54,132 nucleotides of DNA from Lachnospiraceae bacterium (GCA_017427415.1 JAFRSU010000032.1:1-54132); one strand, 5' to 3'; counted from the first letter of the stretch, positions 41,850-50,912 are shown. The notes: a model not told the origin generated them from the sequence alone. Numbers and translations are program-made.

Positions 41850-43013
41850 ATGAACAAGAAAGATATCTTGAATGAAAAAGATGTTATCGATGAAAATACC
41901 ATCAATGATGATGTCATCCTGAGCGAAGCGAAGGATCTTGCAGACGATGAAATCAAAGACATGTTCGACGAAGAGTTTGATCTCGCCGGCATTACTGTCA
42001 GTGAAGAACTGATAGCTAAGACTATGACCGCCATCCGCGGATTATCTGAAGAAAAGCCTGTGGAATTTTCCGCAGATACTGATATAGCAGGTAAGGAAGC
42101 AGCTGATATTACAAGAGCTGCCAAAACTACAGTTGCATCCGAGACCACAGAATCATCGGTAAAGGCTACTGAGCAGTCAGAGACATCAAACACCTCCGAC
42201 AAGATTGTGAGCATCAGCAAGGGTAAGAGAGCGATGAAGCTGGTATCCGGTCTTGCGGCAGCCTTGTTTATCGGTGTTGTGGTATTTGTATTTTTGAAGA
42301 TGGGAGTAGGCGGGATAACCAAGTCTAATGACAGTTCTGCCGAAGCACCAAGAGAACAGACAGTAAACACTCCGCCACCCGATATCGCATTAGAGAGTGC
42401 GAATAACCATTATAAAGCTGAGGCAAACACGGCTGCTTCGCCTCAAAGCTATGCAAACAGTCCTGTCATACCGGCCGAGCAGGCAACGGAATCCTTAAAT
42501 ACTCATGAATCCATAGACGCTGTATCTGATAATTCAAATGATCCCATAGTTTCTGCAGGCGATGGCGGCAGCGACTATACAGATGAAGTGAAAAACATAG
42601 TTGATAACGAGGATGACGGAAAATATAAAAAGTATTTAGGCATTCTGAATGCAAATGCAAAGAATATATCCGATATAACGGAAGTAAAGGAATATATAGA
42701 GCTCAAATCTTATAAGGTTGCTCAATCCGTAAATATATATCTGACTCCGATGGCAAAAAACATCCCTGTTATCCGGTCCTCCGACATATATGAGGAGGTA
42801 CTTGAAGAGGTTGACCCCATCACGGAGGAGGCACTCTACGCACTCTTACGTGATTCTGAGGATGATCCGGCGAGAGAGTATGTATATGCTCTTATGCTGC
42901 AGGATGTATCGGGGATAGTCTTTGATGAAGATGAGACAGGTAAAACCTGGACAACAGGCAAGGAGTACCTTGAATTCTACGAAGCAGCTTTAGAAAATAG
43001 CAAAGATGAGTAA
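41850..43013 (+). CDS. Probable membrane-bound anti-sigma factor
   Basis: A 387-residue protein with a cytoplasmic N-terminal part, one membrane segment (GLAAALFIGVVVFVFLKMGV, about 131-150) and an outside C-terminal domain without recognised motifs. Topology and coupling to the ECF sigma gene (2-base gap) support the role; I see no ZAS zinc motif. Residues 21-30 (DVILSEAKDL) are encoded by an in-frame copy of the type A repeat, so a noncoding repeat has become part of the protein. The extracellular part ends with an acidic DEDETGKTW region. Confidence 0.65.
   Translation: MNKKDILNEKDVIDENTINDDVILSEAKDLADDEIKDMFDEEFDLAGITVSEELIAKTMTAIRGLSEEKPVEFSADTDIAGKEAADITRAAKTTVASETTESSVKATEQSETSNTSDKIVSISKGKRAMKLVSGLAAALFIGVVVFVFLKMGVGGITKSNDSSAEAPREQTVNTPPPDIALESANNHYKAEANTAASPQSYANSPVIPAEQATESLNTHESIDAVSDNSNDPIVSAGDGGSDYTDEVKNIVDNEDDGKYKKYLGILNANAKNISDITEVKEYIELKSYKVAQSVNIYLTPMAKNIPVIRSSDIYEEVLEEVDPITEEALYALLRDSEDDPAREYVYALMLQDVSGIVFDEDETGKTWTTGKEYLEFYEAALENSKDE
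41910..41940 (+). repeat. Type A repeat inside the anti-sigma gene
   Basis: GATGTCATCCTGAGCGAAGC then GAAGGATCTTG, a near-consensus copy read in frame as DVILSEAKDL. Confidence 0.9.
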
Positions 43014-43026
43014 GTTAAAAACACAA

Positions 43027-43086
43027 ATGTCATCCTGAGCATGGCGAAGGATCTTTAAGATCCTTCACTTCGTTCAGGATGACATC
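43027..43086. repeat. Inverted pair of type A repeats, likely bidirectional terminator
   Basis: ATGTCATCCTGAGC...GAAGGATCTT faces AAGATCCTTC...TCAGGATGACAT with almost no spacer, giving a nearly perfect long hairpin followed by T residues (CTTTTTTG). It lies between converging genes. Confidence 0.85.
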
Positions 43087-43105
43087 TTTTTTGTCTCTTT
43101 TTACA

Positions 43106-43165
43106 TTTCAATCACAGAACCGTCCCTCTGATCGAAAGATCCTTCACTTCGCTCAGGATGACTTT
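43106..43165. repeat. Type C hairpin plus type A repeat
   Basis: TTTCAATCACAG (43106-43117) pairs with CTCTGATCGAAA (43126-43137) around AACCGTCC, fused to an AGATCCTTCACTTCGCTCAG type A copy. The same composite recurs at 47687-47745, also downstream of a minus-strand gene at a convergent junction. Confidence 0.75.
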
Positions 43166-43168
43166 TTT

Positions 43169-45529
43169 TTACTCCGGTTCTCCGTATATGAGTCCCCTGT
43201 TTGCTGTTCCTAAGAAGAATCTTCCGAATACACGCTTGTCGGCATCGATGGAATTAATCTCTCCGAACATCTGCTTATCCGTATTGATCCTCTCCCAGGT
43301 TTTTCCGTCGTTAAAACTGCGGTAGAATCCGTATTCGCCCTCTATCACGCCGTTTATATACAGAGCTTTGTTTTCGTTTAAAAAATCCACGCCCGGATGT
43401 ATGATGCCGAGCCCGATACGGAAGCAGCACTCATTTTCATTCGTAAGCCTGTTAAGGTCCAGTGTTCCCGTATACTTGTTGTACTGCAGCTTCCACAGGC
43501 CGTTTTTACCCAGAGCCATATATATGACGCCGCGTCTGCCCGATTCACAGCGTATCTCTGTCTTGTTAAATGTATCTATCTGTGTGCAGTCCACCTTCGG
43601 AAAATAATTAGGCAAAGGAAGCTCTCTAAAGGTCTTTCCGAAATCCTTACTGATGTAGAGCTGCGACCTGTCACCGAACCCGTACATGATATGGGCATCA
43701 CATTTGTCAGCAAATACTTTTATATATCCCTCTGTGATAGGTCTGTCATTTAGGCCTAATACCATACTTTTTTCCCAGGTCTTACCGGCATCCCTGCTGC
43801 ATACGACAGCGTTTATCGGGAGACGGGCCCTGTCGGCTACACACCAGCATATGGCAGTACCTTCGCAGTTGACGGCTACCCAGCCTGAATTCACATTGGG
43901 CTGCTCTATCCTTGCGAGCAGTCTGTCTATCTCGGGAGTAAGTCCGAAAGGAGCATCCAGCCTCTCGAAAGTACGTCCGAAGTCTGTGCTTTTTATGACA
44001 CCGCCCTTTGTGCTGCCCGTCCAGTGTCCGCGTGCCGATGCTATCACCAGCTCCGGCTTTTCATCAGGTGAGTCGACATTCAAGCATGTGATGAACTTAT
44101 TCCCTTCTTTATCCGCAAATGAGTTTTTACACTGCATCCTCGTATCGATAAACGAGAAACCGCCTAAGTCACCCACAGCATCGAGAAGTATCGAGTCTCC
44201 GGAGACCGGAGCCTTTACATTCAGATGCACGGTGTTTTCCAGTCCTGTATTAAAATCCTCGAACCTCACCTGTGTGGTGGCTAAGAGATTATGTGTACGG
44301 AATACGCCGACGCCGGTATTAAACCATGCTTCCTGCGGGTCGAGCGGATTGATCTTTATATCGCTCATCCAGTGTATGATGGAAAGCCCGCCGTTGTTGA
44401 TGGGTTTCATATATGAGGATTCGAACTTTAAGGTGCCGACTTCGGTACCAAAAAGGATAACATCCCATGTCTCGCCGTAATTACGCGATATAAGTATGCA
44501 GTCGCCTGAACTTCTGCAGACCGTACTGCATACTACAAGACCGGGCTCGAGTGAAGATGATGCGATGCCTCCGAAGGCAAAATTGTAATTCTTATAGAAA
44601 TTATCCTCGGTGATATTTTTCCCTTCAGGGTCCACTGACTTAAATACAGCATCTAAAGGAGTTATATCCTTAAAGCCTTCGACTTTTCCGTTTTTAAAAT
44701 AATATCTTAAAACCTTTCCGCCTACCACACGTCCGGAATCGCAGGCATATCCGTTTTCAAGCGTATACGGATTGGGGCCGTTCTCGGAGAGGGTAACGTA
44801 AAAGTATTTTTTATCATATGAAAAACGCACGGGTACATATCCGCTTAAGGGACTGAACGGATACTCGTGAGCCTCCGGCATGGGCAGCTTCGCAAATGTG
44901 GCACCTCTGTCGTAGGAAACATAGAGACCGTGCCCCCTCATGGTATCCGATACCTTGGTGGTAACGCCTGCGGCACCGACTATCATTACGTCATCGATAG
45001 GAGATATCCAGACAAATGTAAGCCACTCCTCGCCGCACACATCAAGCTTTTCCCAGGTCTGGCCGAGGTCATGTGTGACAAGCAGGCCTCCCCGCTGACT
45101 CGCGAAAAACAGTGTATTGGAATCCTTTGGATCGACTATAAGCCTGCTGCCGGCACTGCGTCCGCCCCAGTTGCCGTCCACCATGGTAGGGATGGGACGG
45201 TAGGTGAAGGTCTCACCTCGGTCGCTTGATACGCAGAGCATTCCGTGCAGGTTCCTTTCCATGCCGCACACGATATAGAGACGGTTGGCAAGTTTGTCAT
45301 CCAAGGCAAGTGCGATGGGGAATGCTTCCTGAAGGTTTTCGGGGCTTACATGATCGATCAGGCTTTCGAATACATCATGTTTTGTATTATAACGATATGT
45401 ACCGCCTATGTCGGTCCTTATATACATGCAGCCGGCTTCTTTGGAATGAAAAATAAAGCCCGTGACATATCCGCCGGCATGTATGGGCATATTATTGTAT
45501 TTATAGGAAATACGCTTGATCTCATTCAT
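43169..45529 (-). CDS. GH74-like BNR/beta-propeller glycosidase, apparently cytoplasmic
   Basis: A 786-residue protein resembling GH74 xyloglucanases: paired seven-bladed propellers with BNR repeats (SSDRGETF, THDLGQTW, SRDAGKTW, SFNDGKTW). Both family catalytic aspartates appear to be in place: D40 in YIRTDIGGTYR and D454 in AVGDLGGF. The N-terminal GGYVTGFIFH is also GH74-like. ATG 45529 is preceded on the minus strand by CGGAGG; an upstream in-frame TTG overlaps that site. There is no signal peptide, so it may act on imported oligosaccharides, unlike the secreted family members. No sugar transporter or other glycosidase is adjacent. Confidence 0.85.
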   Translation of the reverse strand: MNEIKRISYKYNNMPIHAGGYVTGFIFHSKEAGCMYIRTDIGGTYRYNTKHDVFESLIDHVSPENLQEAFPIALALDDKLANRLYIVCGMERNLHGMLCVSSDRGETFTYRPIPTMVDGNWGGRSAGSRLIVDPKDSNTLFFASQRGGLLVTHDLGQTWEKLDVCGEEWLTFVWISPIDDVMIVGAAGVTTKVSDTMRGHGLYVSYDRGATFAKLPMPEAHEYPFSPLSGYVPVRFSYDKKYFYVTLSENGPNPYTLENGYACDSGRVVGGKVLRYYFKNGKVEGFKDITPLDAVFKSVDPEGKNITEDNFYKNYNFAFGGIASSSLEPGLVVCSTVCRSSGDCILISRNYGETWDVILFGTEVGTLKFESSYMKPINNGGLSIIHWMSDIKINPLDPQEAWFNTGVGVFRTHNLLATTQVRFEDFNTGLENTVHLNVKAPVSGDSILLDAVGDLGGFSFIDTRMQCKNSFADKEGNKFITCLNVDSPDEKPELVIASARGHWTGSTKGGVIKSTDFGRTFERLDAPFGLTPEIDRLLARIEQPNVNSGWVAVNCEGTAICWCVADRARLPINAVVCSRDAGKTWEKSMVLGLNDRPITEGYIKVFADKCDAHIMYGFGDRSQLYISKDFGKTFRELPLPNYFPKVDCTQIDTFNKTEIRCESGRRGVIYMALGKNGLWKLQYNKYTGTLDLNRLTNENECCFRIGLGIIHPGVDFLNENKALYINGVIEGEYGFYRSFNDGKTWERINTDKQMFGEINSIDADKRVFGRFFLGTANRGLIYGEPE

Positions 45530-45625
45530 AAAGAGCAGTTCCTCCGACAACAGGGTACAAAAACTATGCTACTATTATATACAATAATAATTAAAATTTT
45601 TACTGACTTAATTTGAGAAAAAAAG

Positions 45626-45654
45626 TTGACTTATTAGACAAAAAAATGTATTGT
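45626..45654 (+). promoter_or_regulatory. Sigma-A promoter of the dUTPase gene
   Basis: TTGACT (45626-45631), 17 bases, TATTGT (45649-45654). A type A repeat lies between this promoter and the gene. Confidence 0.5.
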
Positions 45655-45721
45655 TATTTCAAAGTTGTTTTGAGTGAGAGTAATATCCGTGAAAGGATGT
45701 CAACCTAGTATGCCATTCAAG

Positions 45722-45764
45722 GATGTCATTCAAGGATGTCATTCTGAGCGTAGCGAAGAATCTT
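45722..45764 (+). repeat. Type A repeat in the dUTPase leader
   Basis: GTCATTCAAG is duplicated, then ATGTCATTCTGAGCGTAGCG and AAGAATCTT. It is in frame with the dUTPase and could read DVILSVAKNL, but the gene probably starts after it. Confidence 0.75.
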
Positions 45765-45788
45765 AAAAAACCGGAAAAGGAACAGAAA

Positions 45789-46343
45789 ATGGAGAGGATA
45801 GCGGGGTTTGAAAAGGTAAGCGAAGATATATTTACCGCTGAGGCATTCGAGTCTTTGGACTTACTGCCGGATGAAGCACATGAGGCTTATGAAGCACTGA
45901 AATATCCCGAACGGGCTACAAAAGGGTCGGCAGGTTATGATTTCTATGCTCCTGCAGATATCACTCTGGCTCCCGGCGAATCGGTCAAGGTACCCACAGG
46001 CATGCGTGCACGTATGGAGGACGGCTGGGTGCTCATGATATTCCCGAGAAGCGGGATGGGATTTAAATACAGACTGATGCTTGACAATACAGTAGGAGTG
46101 ATCGATGCGGATTATTATAATTCCGATAATGAAGGCCACATCATGATTAAGATCACCAATAATTCGGCACTGGGCAGCGTCCAGAAATGTACCCCGGATG
46201 ACGGTGAACCGGAGATATCCGGAAAAGTCCTGCATATATCCGCAGGACAGGCTTTTGCACAGGGGGTATTCCTTCCGTTCGGTATAACAACGGACGATGA
46301 TGTAGAGAATGAAAGAAACGGCGGATTTGGTAGTACCGGCTGA
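45789..46343 (+). CDS. dut: dUTP diphosphatase-like protein
   Basis: A 184-residue trimeric-type dUTPase, which removes dUTP and supplies dUMP. All five motifs are visible: AGYDFYAP (1), PRSGMGFKY (2), NTVGVIDADYYN (3), GQAFAQGVFLP (4) and RNGGFGSTG (5). Motif 3 and the region after it (DNEGHIMIKITNNSALGS) are slightly unusual, so a dCTP deaminase-like activity is possible but less likely. ATG 45789 is preferred; an ATG at 45723 would add 22 residues made mostly of a type A repeat. A full type B repeat follows its stop. Confidence 0.85.
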   Translation: MERIAGFEKVSEDIFTAEAFESLDLLPDEAHEAYEALKYPERATKGSAGYDFYAPADITLAPGESVKVPTGMRARMEDGWVLMIFPRSGMGFKYRLMLDNTVGVIDADYYNSDNEGHIMIKITNNSALGSVQKCTPDDGEPEISGKVLHISAGQAFAQGVFLPFGITTDDDVENERNGGFGSTG

Positions 46344-46351
46344 ACCCCGGA

Positions 46352-46460
46352 CACCTCATCAGTCTGCTTCGCAGACAGCTTCCCCTCAAGGGGAAGCCTA
46401 GGAGTCAATACCTCAGCCTTTCCCTCAAGGGGAAGGTGGCACGAAGTGCCGGATGAGGTG
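46352..46460. repeat. Type B repeat (MITE-like), shorter copy
   Basis: 109 bases with the same perfect ends CACCTCATC and GATGAGGTG. It lacks the inner CATCGA stem of the longer copies. A type A repeat (46475-46505, ATGTCATCCTGAGGCAACGT) follows before ddh. Confidence 0.88.
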
Positions 46461-46525
46461 CAAAAATGTAAAATATGTCATCCTGAGGCAACGTCCGAAG
46501 GATCTTAAAATAGGAGGACAAATAA

Positions 46526-47506
46526 ATGATCAGACTTGCAATTTTAGGTTACGGTAACTTAGGACGCGGCGTAGAGGCAGCCGTAAAGCACAATCCCGAT
46601 ACAGAGCTTGTGGCAGTATTTACCAGAAGAGACCCTTCTACAGTAAAGATCAACAGCAATGCTAAAGTCTACAGTTCTAAGGATTTAGAGGCTCATAAGG
46701 ATGAGGTGGATGTGCTCATCATATGCGGCGGAAGTGCTACAGACCTGCCTAAGCAGACACCCGATGCAGTTAAGTATTTCAACGTTATAGACAGCTTTGA
46801 TACTCATGCAAACATTCCTCAGCACTTTGCAAATGTTGATGCTGCAGCCAAGGCAGCAGGCCATATCGGATTTATCTCGGTAGGCTGGGATCCCGGAATG
46901 TTCTCACTTGCAAGAGTATATTCAAACGCAATCCTTACTGACGGTTCGGATTATACATTCTGGGGCAGGGGCGTAAGCCAGGGCCACTCGGATGCCATCA
47001 GACGTATCGCAGGCGTTAAGGATGCAAGACAGTACACAGTACCTGTACCTTCGGCTTTAGAGGCAGTCCGTTCAGGTAAGTGCCCCGAACTCACCACCAG
47101 ACAGAAGCATACACGTGAGTGCTATGTAGTGGCAGAAGAAGGTGCAGACCTTGCAAGGATCGAAAACGAGATCAAGACCATGCCTAACTACTTCGCAGAT
47201 TACGATACAACGGTAACCTTCATTACAGAAGAAGAAATGAAGAAGAACCATGCAGGACTTCCTCACGGCGGACTTGTTATCCGTACAGGTAAGACCGGCA
47301 TGAACAATGAGCATACACATACTATCGAGTACAGCTTAAAGCTTGATTCGAACCCCGAGTTCACCGCATCAGTACTTGTGGCATTTGCAAGAGCAGCATA
47401 CCGCATGAACAAGGACGGCATCTCAGGCTGTAAGACCGTACTGGATGTTCCTCCCGTATTGCTTTCGGCTGAGAGTCCTGAATATTTAAGAGCACATATG
47501 TTATAA
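46526..47506 (+). CDS. ddh: meso-Diaminopimelate dehydrogenase
   Basis: A 326-residue NADPH enzyme that makes meso-diaminopimelate directly from tetrahydrodipicolinate, a one-step branch of lysine and peptidoglycan synthesis. It begins MIRLAILGYGNLGRGVEAAV; substrate-side segments are VISVGWDPGMFSLAR-like text (IGFISVGWDPGMFSLAR) and FWGRGVSQGHSDAIRRIAGV. The TRQKHTRECYVV block is also typical. ATG 46526 follows TAGGAGGA. The gene is single and flanked by repeats. Confidence 0.95.
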   Translation: MIRLAILGYGNLGRGVEAAVKHNPDTELVAVFTRRDPSTVKINSNAKVYSSKDLEAHKDEVDVLIICGGSATDLPKQTPDAVKYFNVIDSFDTHANIPQHFANVDAAAKAAGHIGFISVGWDPGMFSLARVYSNAILTDGSDYTFWGRGVSQGHSDAIRRIAGVKDARQYTVPVPSALEAVRSGKCPELTTRQKHTRECYVVAEEGADLARIENEIKTMPNYFADYDTTVTFITEEEMKKNHAGLPHGGLVIRTGKTGMNNEHTHTIEYSLKLDSNPEFTASVLVAFARAAYRMNKDGISGCKTVLDVPPVLLSAESPEYLRAHML

Positions 47507-47516
47507 TTGAAAATAA

Positions 47517-47572
47517 CACCTCATCAGTCAGCTAAAGCTGACAGCTTCCCCTCAAGGGGAAGCCTGAGAGTA
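47517..47572. repeat. Type B repeat, left half only
   Basis: CACCTCATCAGTCAGC then TAAAGCTGACAGC and CCCCTCAAGGGGAAGCC, without the right inverted end. Confidence 0.85.
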
Positions 47573-47585
47573 TAGTAAAACAAAA

Positions 47586-47642
47586 ATGTCATTCTGAGCG
47601 TAGCGAAGAATCCTTAAGATCCTTCGCGATGCTCAGGATGAC
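47586..47642. repeat. Inverted pair of type A repeats
   Basis: ATGTCATTCTGAGCGTAGCG facing CGATGCTCAGGATGACAT with CCTTAAGATCC at the centre, followed by CGTTTTTTC. A likely bidirectional terminator between ddh and the converging amidase gene. Confidence 0.85.
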
Positions 47643-47686
47643 ATTCGTTTTTTCATGATGTCTTTTTTGAAACATTTCCGGATTAA

Positions 47687-47745
47687 TTTCAATCAGAGAA
47701 CCGTCCCTCTGATTGAAAGATCCTTCACTTCGTTCAGGATGACAA
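47687..47745. repeat. Type C hairpin plus type A repeat
   Basis: TTTCAATCAGAG (47687-47698) pairs perfectly with CTCTGATTGAAA (47707-47718) around AACCGTCC, fused to a type A copy (to 47745). Second copy of the 43106-43165 composite. Confidence 0.8.
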
Positions 47746-47749
47746 TTGT

Positions 47750-48706
47750 TTACTTCCTCGGAAGCTCCAGATACTTCGCAATCCCTTCCGCATCAGCGAT
47801 AGCAAGCTGTTTGACCTTTTCGTCGGTATTCATGAACTGTTTATCTATCTCATTATCCATGAAGCAATGCTCTACGATTACGCCCGGGATATCACGTGCG
47901 GCACTGTGACGGATTACCGCATAGTAATCGAGACGGCTGCCGTCCTCAGCGTAATAATCCTGGCTTTTTCTTGTTTTTACTGCGTTATCCTTTATCCCTA
48001 AAGCAACCAGCTGCTCTAAGATTGAAGCTGCTATGCCCTGACTTTTTTCTGCCACGTTATCTCTGAATGATGCGTATACTGTAGCTCCGTGCAGCTCATG
48101 AGCTTCGGAAGCGTTAAAATGCAGGCTTACAAAATAGTCTGCGTTATACTGCTTGGCGACCTCGGCACGCTGCTCTAAGTCTATCTTGATATCCCCGTTT
48201 AATGCGACATCACTATCCCTTGTAAAATATATCTCGATACCGTCGTAATTCTCTGACAGATATTCCTTGATATAATATGCAACCTGAAGTGTCAGGTTCT
48301 TCTCTATCTTTTCATCATACCAGGCACCGATGAAGTTACCGCCGTGTCCGGGATCGAGTACTACGATATAATGCGGAATGTCTGTATTAGCGGCATTATT
48401 ACCACTGCCGACATTGCCATCAGTCCCATCACCTTCTGCCACCGGAGGCTCTGTAGGTGCTGCCGTCGCCGTATCCTGTACAGAAGGACCGGGAGTAGCC
48501 GGATAACCTGCATCCGTATCGGGGGAAGGCATGGTCTTAGGACCGGAAGTTTTACTTCCGGAGCATCCTGCGAGAGCGAGGATCATCACCACCACAAGCA
48601 CCAGGCTGCAAATGCCACGGATACAGCGCACCTTCCGCCCTTTTTGTGTATAATCCTTTTTTGTAAAATCTATTGTATTATCTATTGTATGCTCGCTTAA
48701 TTTCAT
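47750..48706 (-). CDS. N-acetylmuramoyl-L-alanine amidase, lipoprotein
   Basis: A 318-residue zinc amidase of the Amidase_3 type that cuts the bond between MurNAc and L-Ala in peptidoglycan. After an unusually long 27-residue polar N-terminus comes a lipoprotein signal (CSLVLVVVMILALAGC) with lipobox LAGC, lipid cysteine C48. A Pro/Thr/Gly-rich linker follows, then the catalytic domain: VVLDPGHGGNF, YFVSLHFNASEAHE and VIVEHCFMDNEID provide the zinc histidines and the catalytic glutamate. It should be anchored on the outer face of the membrane. Confidence 0.92.
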   Translation of the reverse strand: MKLSEHTIDNTIDFTKKDYTQKGRKVRCIRGICSLVLVVVMILALAGCSGSKTSGPKTMPSPDTDAGYPATPGPSVQDTATAAPTEPPVAEGDGTDGNVGSGNNAANTDIPHYIVVLDPGHGGNFIGAWYDEKIEKNLTLQVAYYIKEYLSENYDGIEIYFTRDSDVALNGDIKIDLEQRAEVAKQYNADYFVSLHFNASEAHELHGATVYASFRDNVAEKSQGIAASILEQLVALGIKDNAVKTRKSQDYYAEDGSRLDYYAVIRHSAARDIPGVIVEHCFMDNEIDKQFMNTDEKVKQLAIADAEGIAKYLELPRK

Positions 48707-48810
48707 ATATCCAAAATATACTTTCCGCTAGTTCAAGCGGCTCCTTTCCGTATAGATTACTACCATTTTTTATAAAAAGCAAGAAATTTCCAAAAAAATC
48801 AACTTTATAC

Positions 48811-48838
48811 TTGACTTTACGGGAAAAAATGTTAAAAT
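48811..48838 (+). promoter_or_regulatory. Sigma-A promoter of thrS
   Basis: TTGACT (48811-48816), 16 bases, TAAAAT (48833-48838). The leader is about 90 bases with no T-box fold recognised, which is notable for a Firmicute thrS. Confidence 0.55.
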
Positions 48839-48935
48839 CTTTGGAAGATATTTTTTATTATGAGGTCATATATCCTTTTACGGATTTTGTGGCTAAAATA
48901 TACTTATTTGTAAGTTTTCAAAGGAGAAAGAAATC

Positions 48936-50912
48936 ATGAAGATTACATTAAAGGACGGTTCTGTTAAGGAATACGCCGGAGCGATGTCAGTCATAGACAT
49001 TGCAAATGATATAAGCGAAGGCTTAGCTAGAGCAGCATGTGCAGGCGAGATTAACGGCAAGGTGGTAGACCTCCGTACCGTGGTTGACAGCGACTGTGAG
49101 CTTTCCATCCTCACATTCAATGACGAGGAAGGTAAAAAAGCATACCGCCATACAGCATCACACGTGCTGGCAGAAGCAGTAAAGCGTCTGTACCCGGAAG
49201 CAAAATGCGCTATCGGACCTGCTATAGACGAAGGCTTTTACTATGATTTCGATACACCTCCTTTTTCAAGAGATGACCTTGATAAATTAGAGGCAGAGAT
49301 AAAGAAGATCATAAAGGAAGGACACGAGCTTACAAGATTCACTCTCAAAAGAGACGAAGCTATCAAGTTCATGGAGGAAAAGGGCGAGCCTTACAAGGTA
49401 GAGCTCATCAAGGACCTTCCCGAGGGAGCAGAGATCTCGTTTTACGATCAGGGCGGCTTTGTAGATTTATGTGCAGGCCCCCATCTTATGAGCACAAAAT
49501 ACTTAAAGGCAGTTAAGCTTATTTCTTCATCAGGCGCTTACTGGAGAGGAAATGAGAAAAACAAGATGCTCACACGTATCTATGGTACCGCATTTACAAA
49601 GAATGCAGACATGGATGCATATCTTGCTCACTTAGAGGATATAAAGCTCCGCGACCACAACAGGTTAGGACGTGAAATGAAGCTTTTCACCACAGTGGAT
49701 GTCATCGGTCAGGGACTTCCGCTCTTTACACCTAAGGGCACCAAGATGATCCAGATATTACAGCGCTGGATCGAGGACTTAGAGGATAACGAGTGGGGCT
49801 ATGTACGTACCAGAACTCCTCTTATGGCAAAGTCTGACCTGTACAAGATCTCGGGACACTGGGATCACTACATGGACGGCATGTTCATACTCAATAAAGA
49901 AAGCGAAGGCACCAAGGACGGCAAGGAAGTAATGGCACTCCGTCCCATGACATGTCCTTTCCAGTATTATGTATACATGAACGAGCAGCGTTCATACCGT
50001 GACCTTCCTTACAGAATGAGCGAAACTTCGACTCTTTTCCGTAACGAGGATTCAGGCGAGATGCACGGACTTACCCGTGTAAGACAGTTCACCATCACAG
50101 AAGGACATATCGTACTCCGTCCCGACCAGGCTGAAGAAGAGCTTACCCGCTGCGTTGAGCTGGCTAATTACGTTATGACTACACTTGGCGTACAGGATGA
50201 TGTAACCTATCGTCTTTCCAAGTGGGATCCTGAAGACAAGAGCAAGTACGAGGGTGACGAAGAGTACTGGAACAGCACTCAGGGCTTCTTAAGAAACGTT
50301 ATGGACAAGAACGGTATCAAGTATACCGAGGCAGACGGCGAGGCAGCTTTCTACGGCCCTAAGATCGATATTCAGGCCAAGAACGTATACGGCAAAGAGG
50401 ATACCATGGTAACCATCCAGCTTGACTGCTCAAGTGCAGCTAAGTTCGGCATGTACTACATCGATGAAAACGGAAATAAAGCACTTCCCTGGATCATCCA
50501 CAGAACATCCATGGGATGCTTCGAAAGAACACTTGCATGGCTCATCGAGCATTACGCTGGCCAGTTCCCTACCTGGATGTGTGCAGAGCAGGTACGTGTA
50601 CTTCCTATTTCCGATAAATATACAGATTACGCAAATGAAGTTTCGGCAGCATTAAAGAAGGCCGGCATCCGCAATACGGTAGATGCACGTTCCGAGAAGA
50701 TCGGCTTCAAGATCCGTGAGGCAAGAGTTGACAGACTTCCTTACATGGTAGTAGTAGGCCAGAAGGAACAGGAAGAAGGTCTTGTATCCGTAAGAAGCCG
50801 TTTCAAGGGCGACGAAGGTGCAAAGAAGCTTGACGACTTCATCAAGGACCTTTTGGTTGAGATCAATACCAAAGAGATTAAGAAGATAGAAGTAACCGAA
50901 GAAAATAAATAA
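48936..50912 (+). CDS. thrS: Threonyl-tRNA synthetase
   Basis: A 658-residue class II synthetase. Domains in order are TGS (1-60, MKITLKDGSVKEYAGAMSV), editing/SAD domain with RHTASHVLAEAVKRLYP, the catalytic core (MTCPFQYYVYMNEQRSYRDL; SETSTLFRNEDSGEMHGL; class II motif 3 in HRTSMGCFERTLAWLIEHY), and the anticodon-binding domain at the C-terminus (VRVLPISDKYTDYANEV). ATG 48936 follows AAAGGAGAAAG. Length is normal. A type A repeat and greA follow. Confidence 0.97.
   Translation: MKITLKDGSVKEYAGAMSVIDIANDISEGLARAACAGEINGKVVDLRTVVDSDCELSILTFNDEEGKKAYRHTASHVLAEAVKRLYPEAKCAIGPAIDEGFYYDFDTPPFSRDDLDKLEAEIKKIIKEGHELTRFTLKRDEAIKFMEEKGEPYKVELIKDLPEGAEISFYDQGGFVDLCAGPHLMSTKYLKAVKLISSSGAYWRGNEKNKMLTRIYGTAFTKNADMDAYLAHLEDIKLRDHNRLGREMKLFTTVDVIGQGLPLFTPKGTKMIQILQRWIEDLEDNEWGYVRTRTPLMAKSDLYKISGHWDHYMDGMFILNKESEGTKDGKEVMALRPMTCPFQYYVYMNEQRSYRDLPYRMSETSTLFRNEDSGEMHGLTRVRQFTITEGHIVLRPDQAEEELTRCVELANYVMTTLGVQDDVTYRLSKWDPEDKSKYEGDEEYWNSTQGFLRNVMDKNGIKYTEADGEAAFYGPKIDIQAKNVYGKEDTMVTIQLDCSSAAKFGMYYIDENGNKALPWIIHRTSMGCFERTLAWLIEHYAGQFPTWMCAEQVRVLPISDKYTDYANEVSAALKKAGIRNTVDARSEKIGFKIREARVDRLPYMVVVGQKEQEEGLVSVRSRFKGDEGAKKLDDFIKDLLVEINTKEIKKIEVTEENK

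Noticed and set aside
43686..44480. Long open frame opposite the GH74-like gene
   Set aside because: Antisense shadow; the minus-strand gene has repeated BNR motifs and catalytic residues.
48839..48935. T-box riboswitch before thrS
   Set aside because: The leader is only about 90 bases and lacks the T-box sequence and specifier stem.
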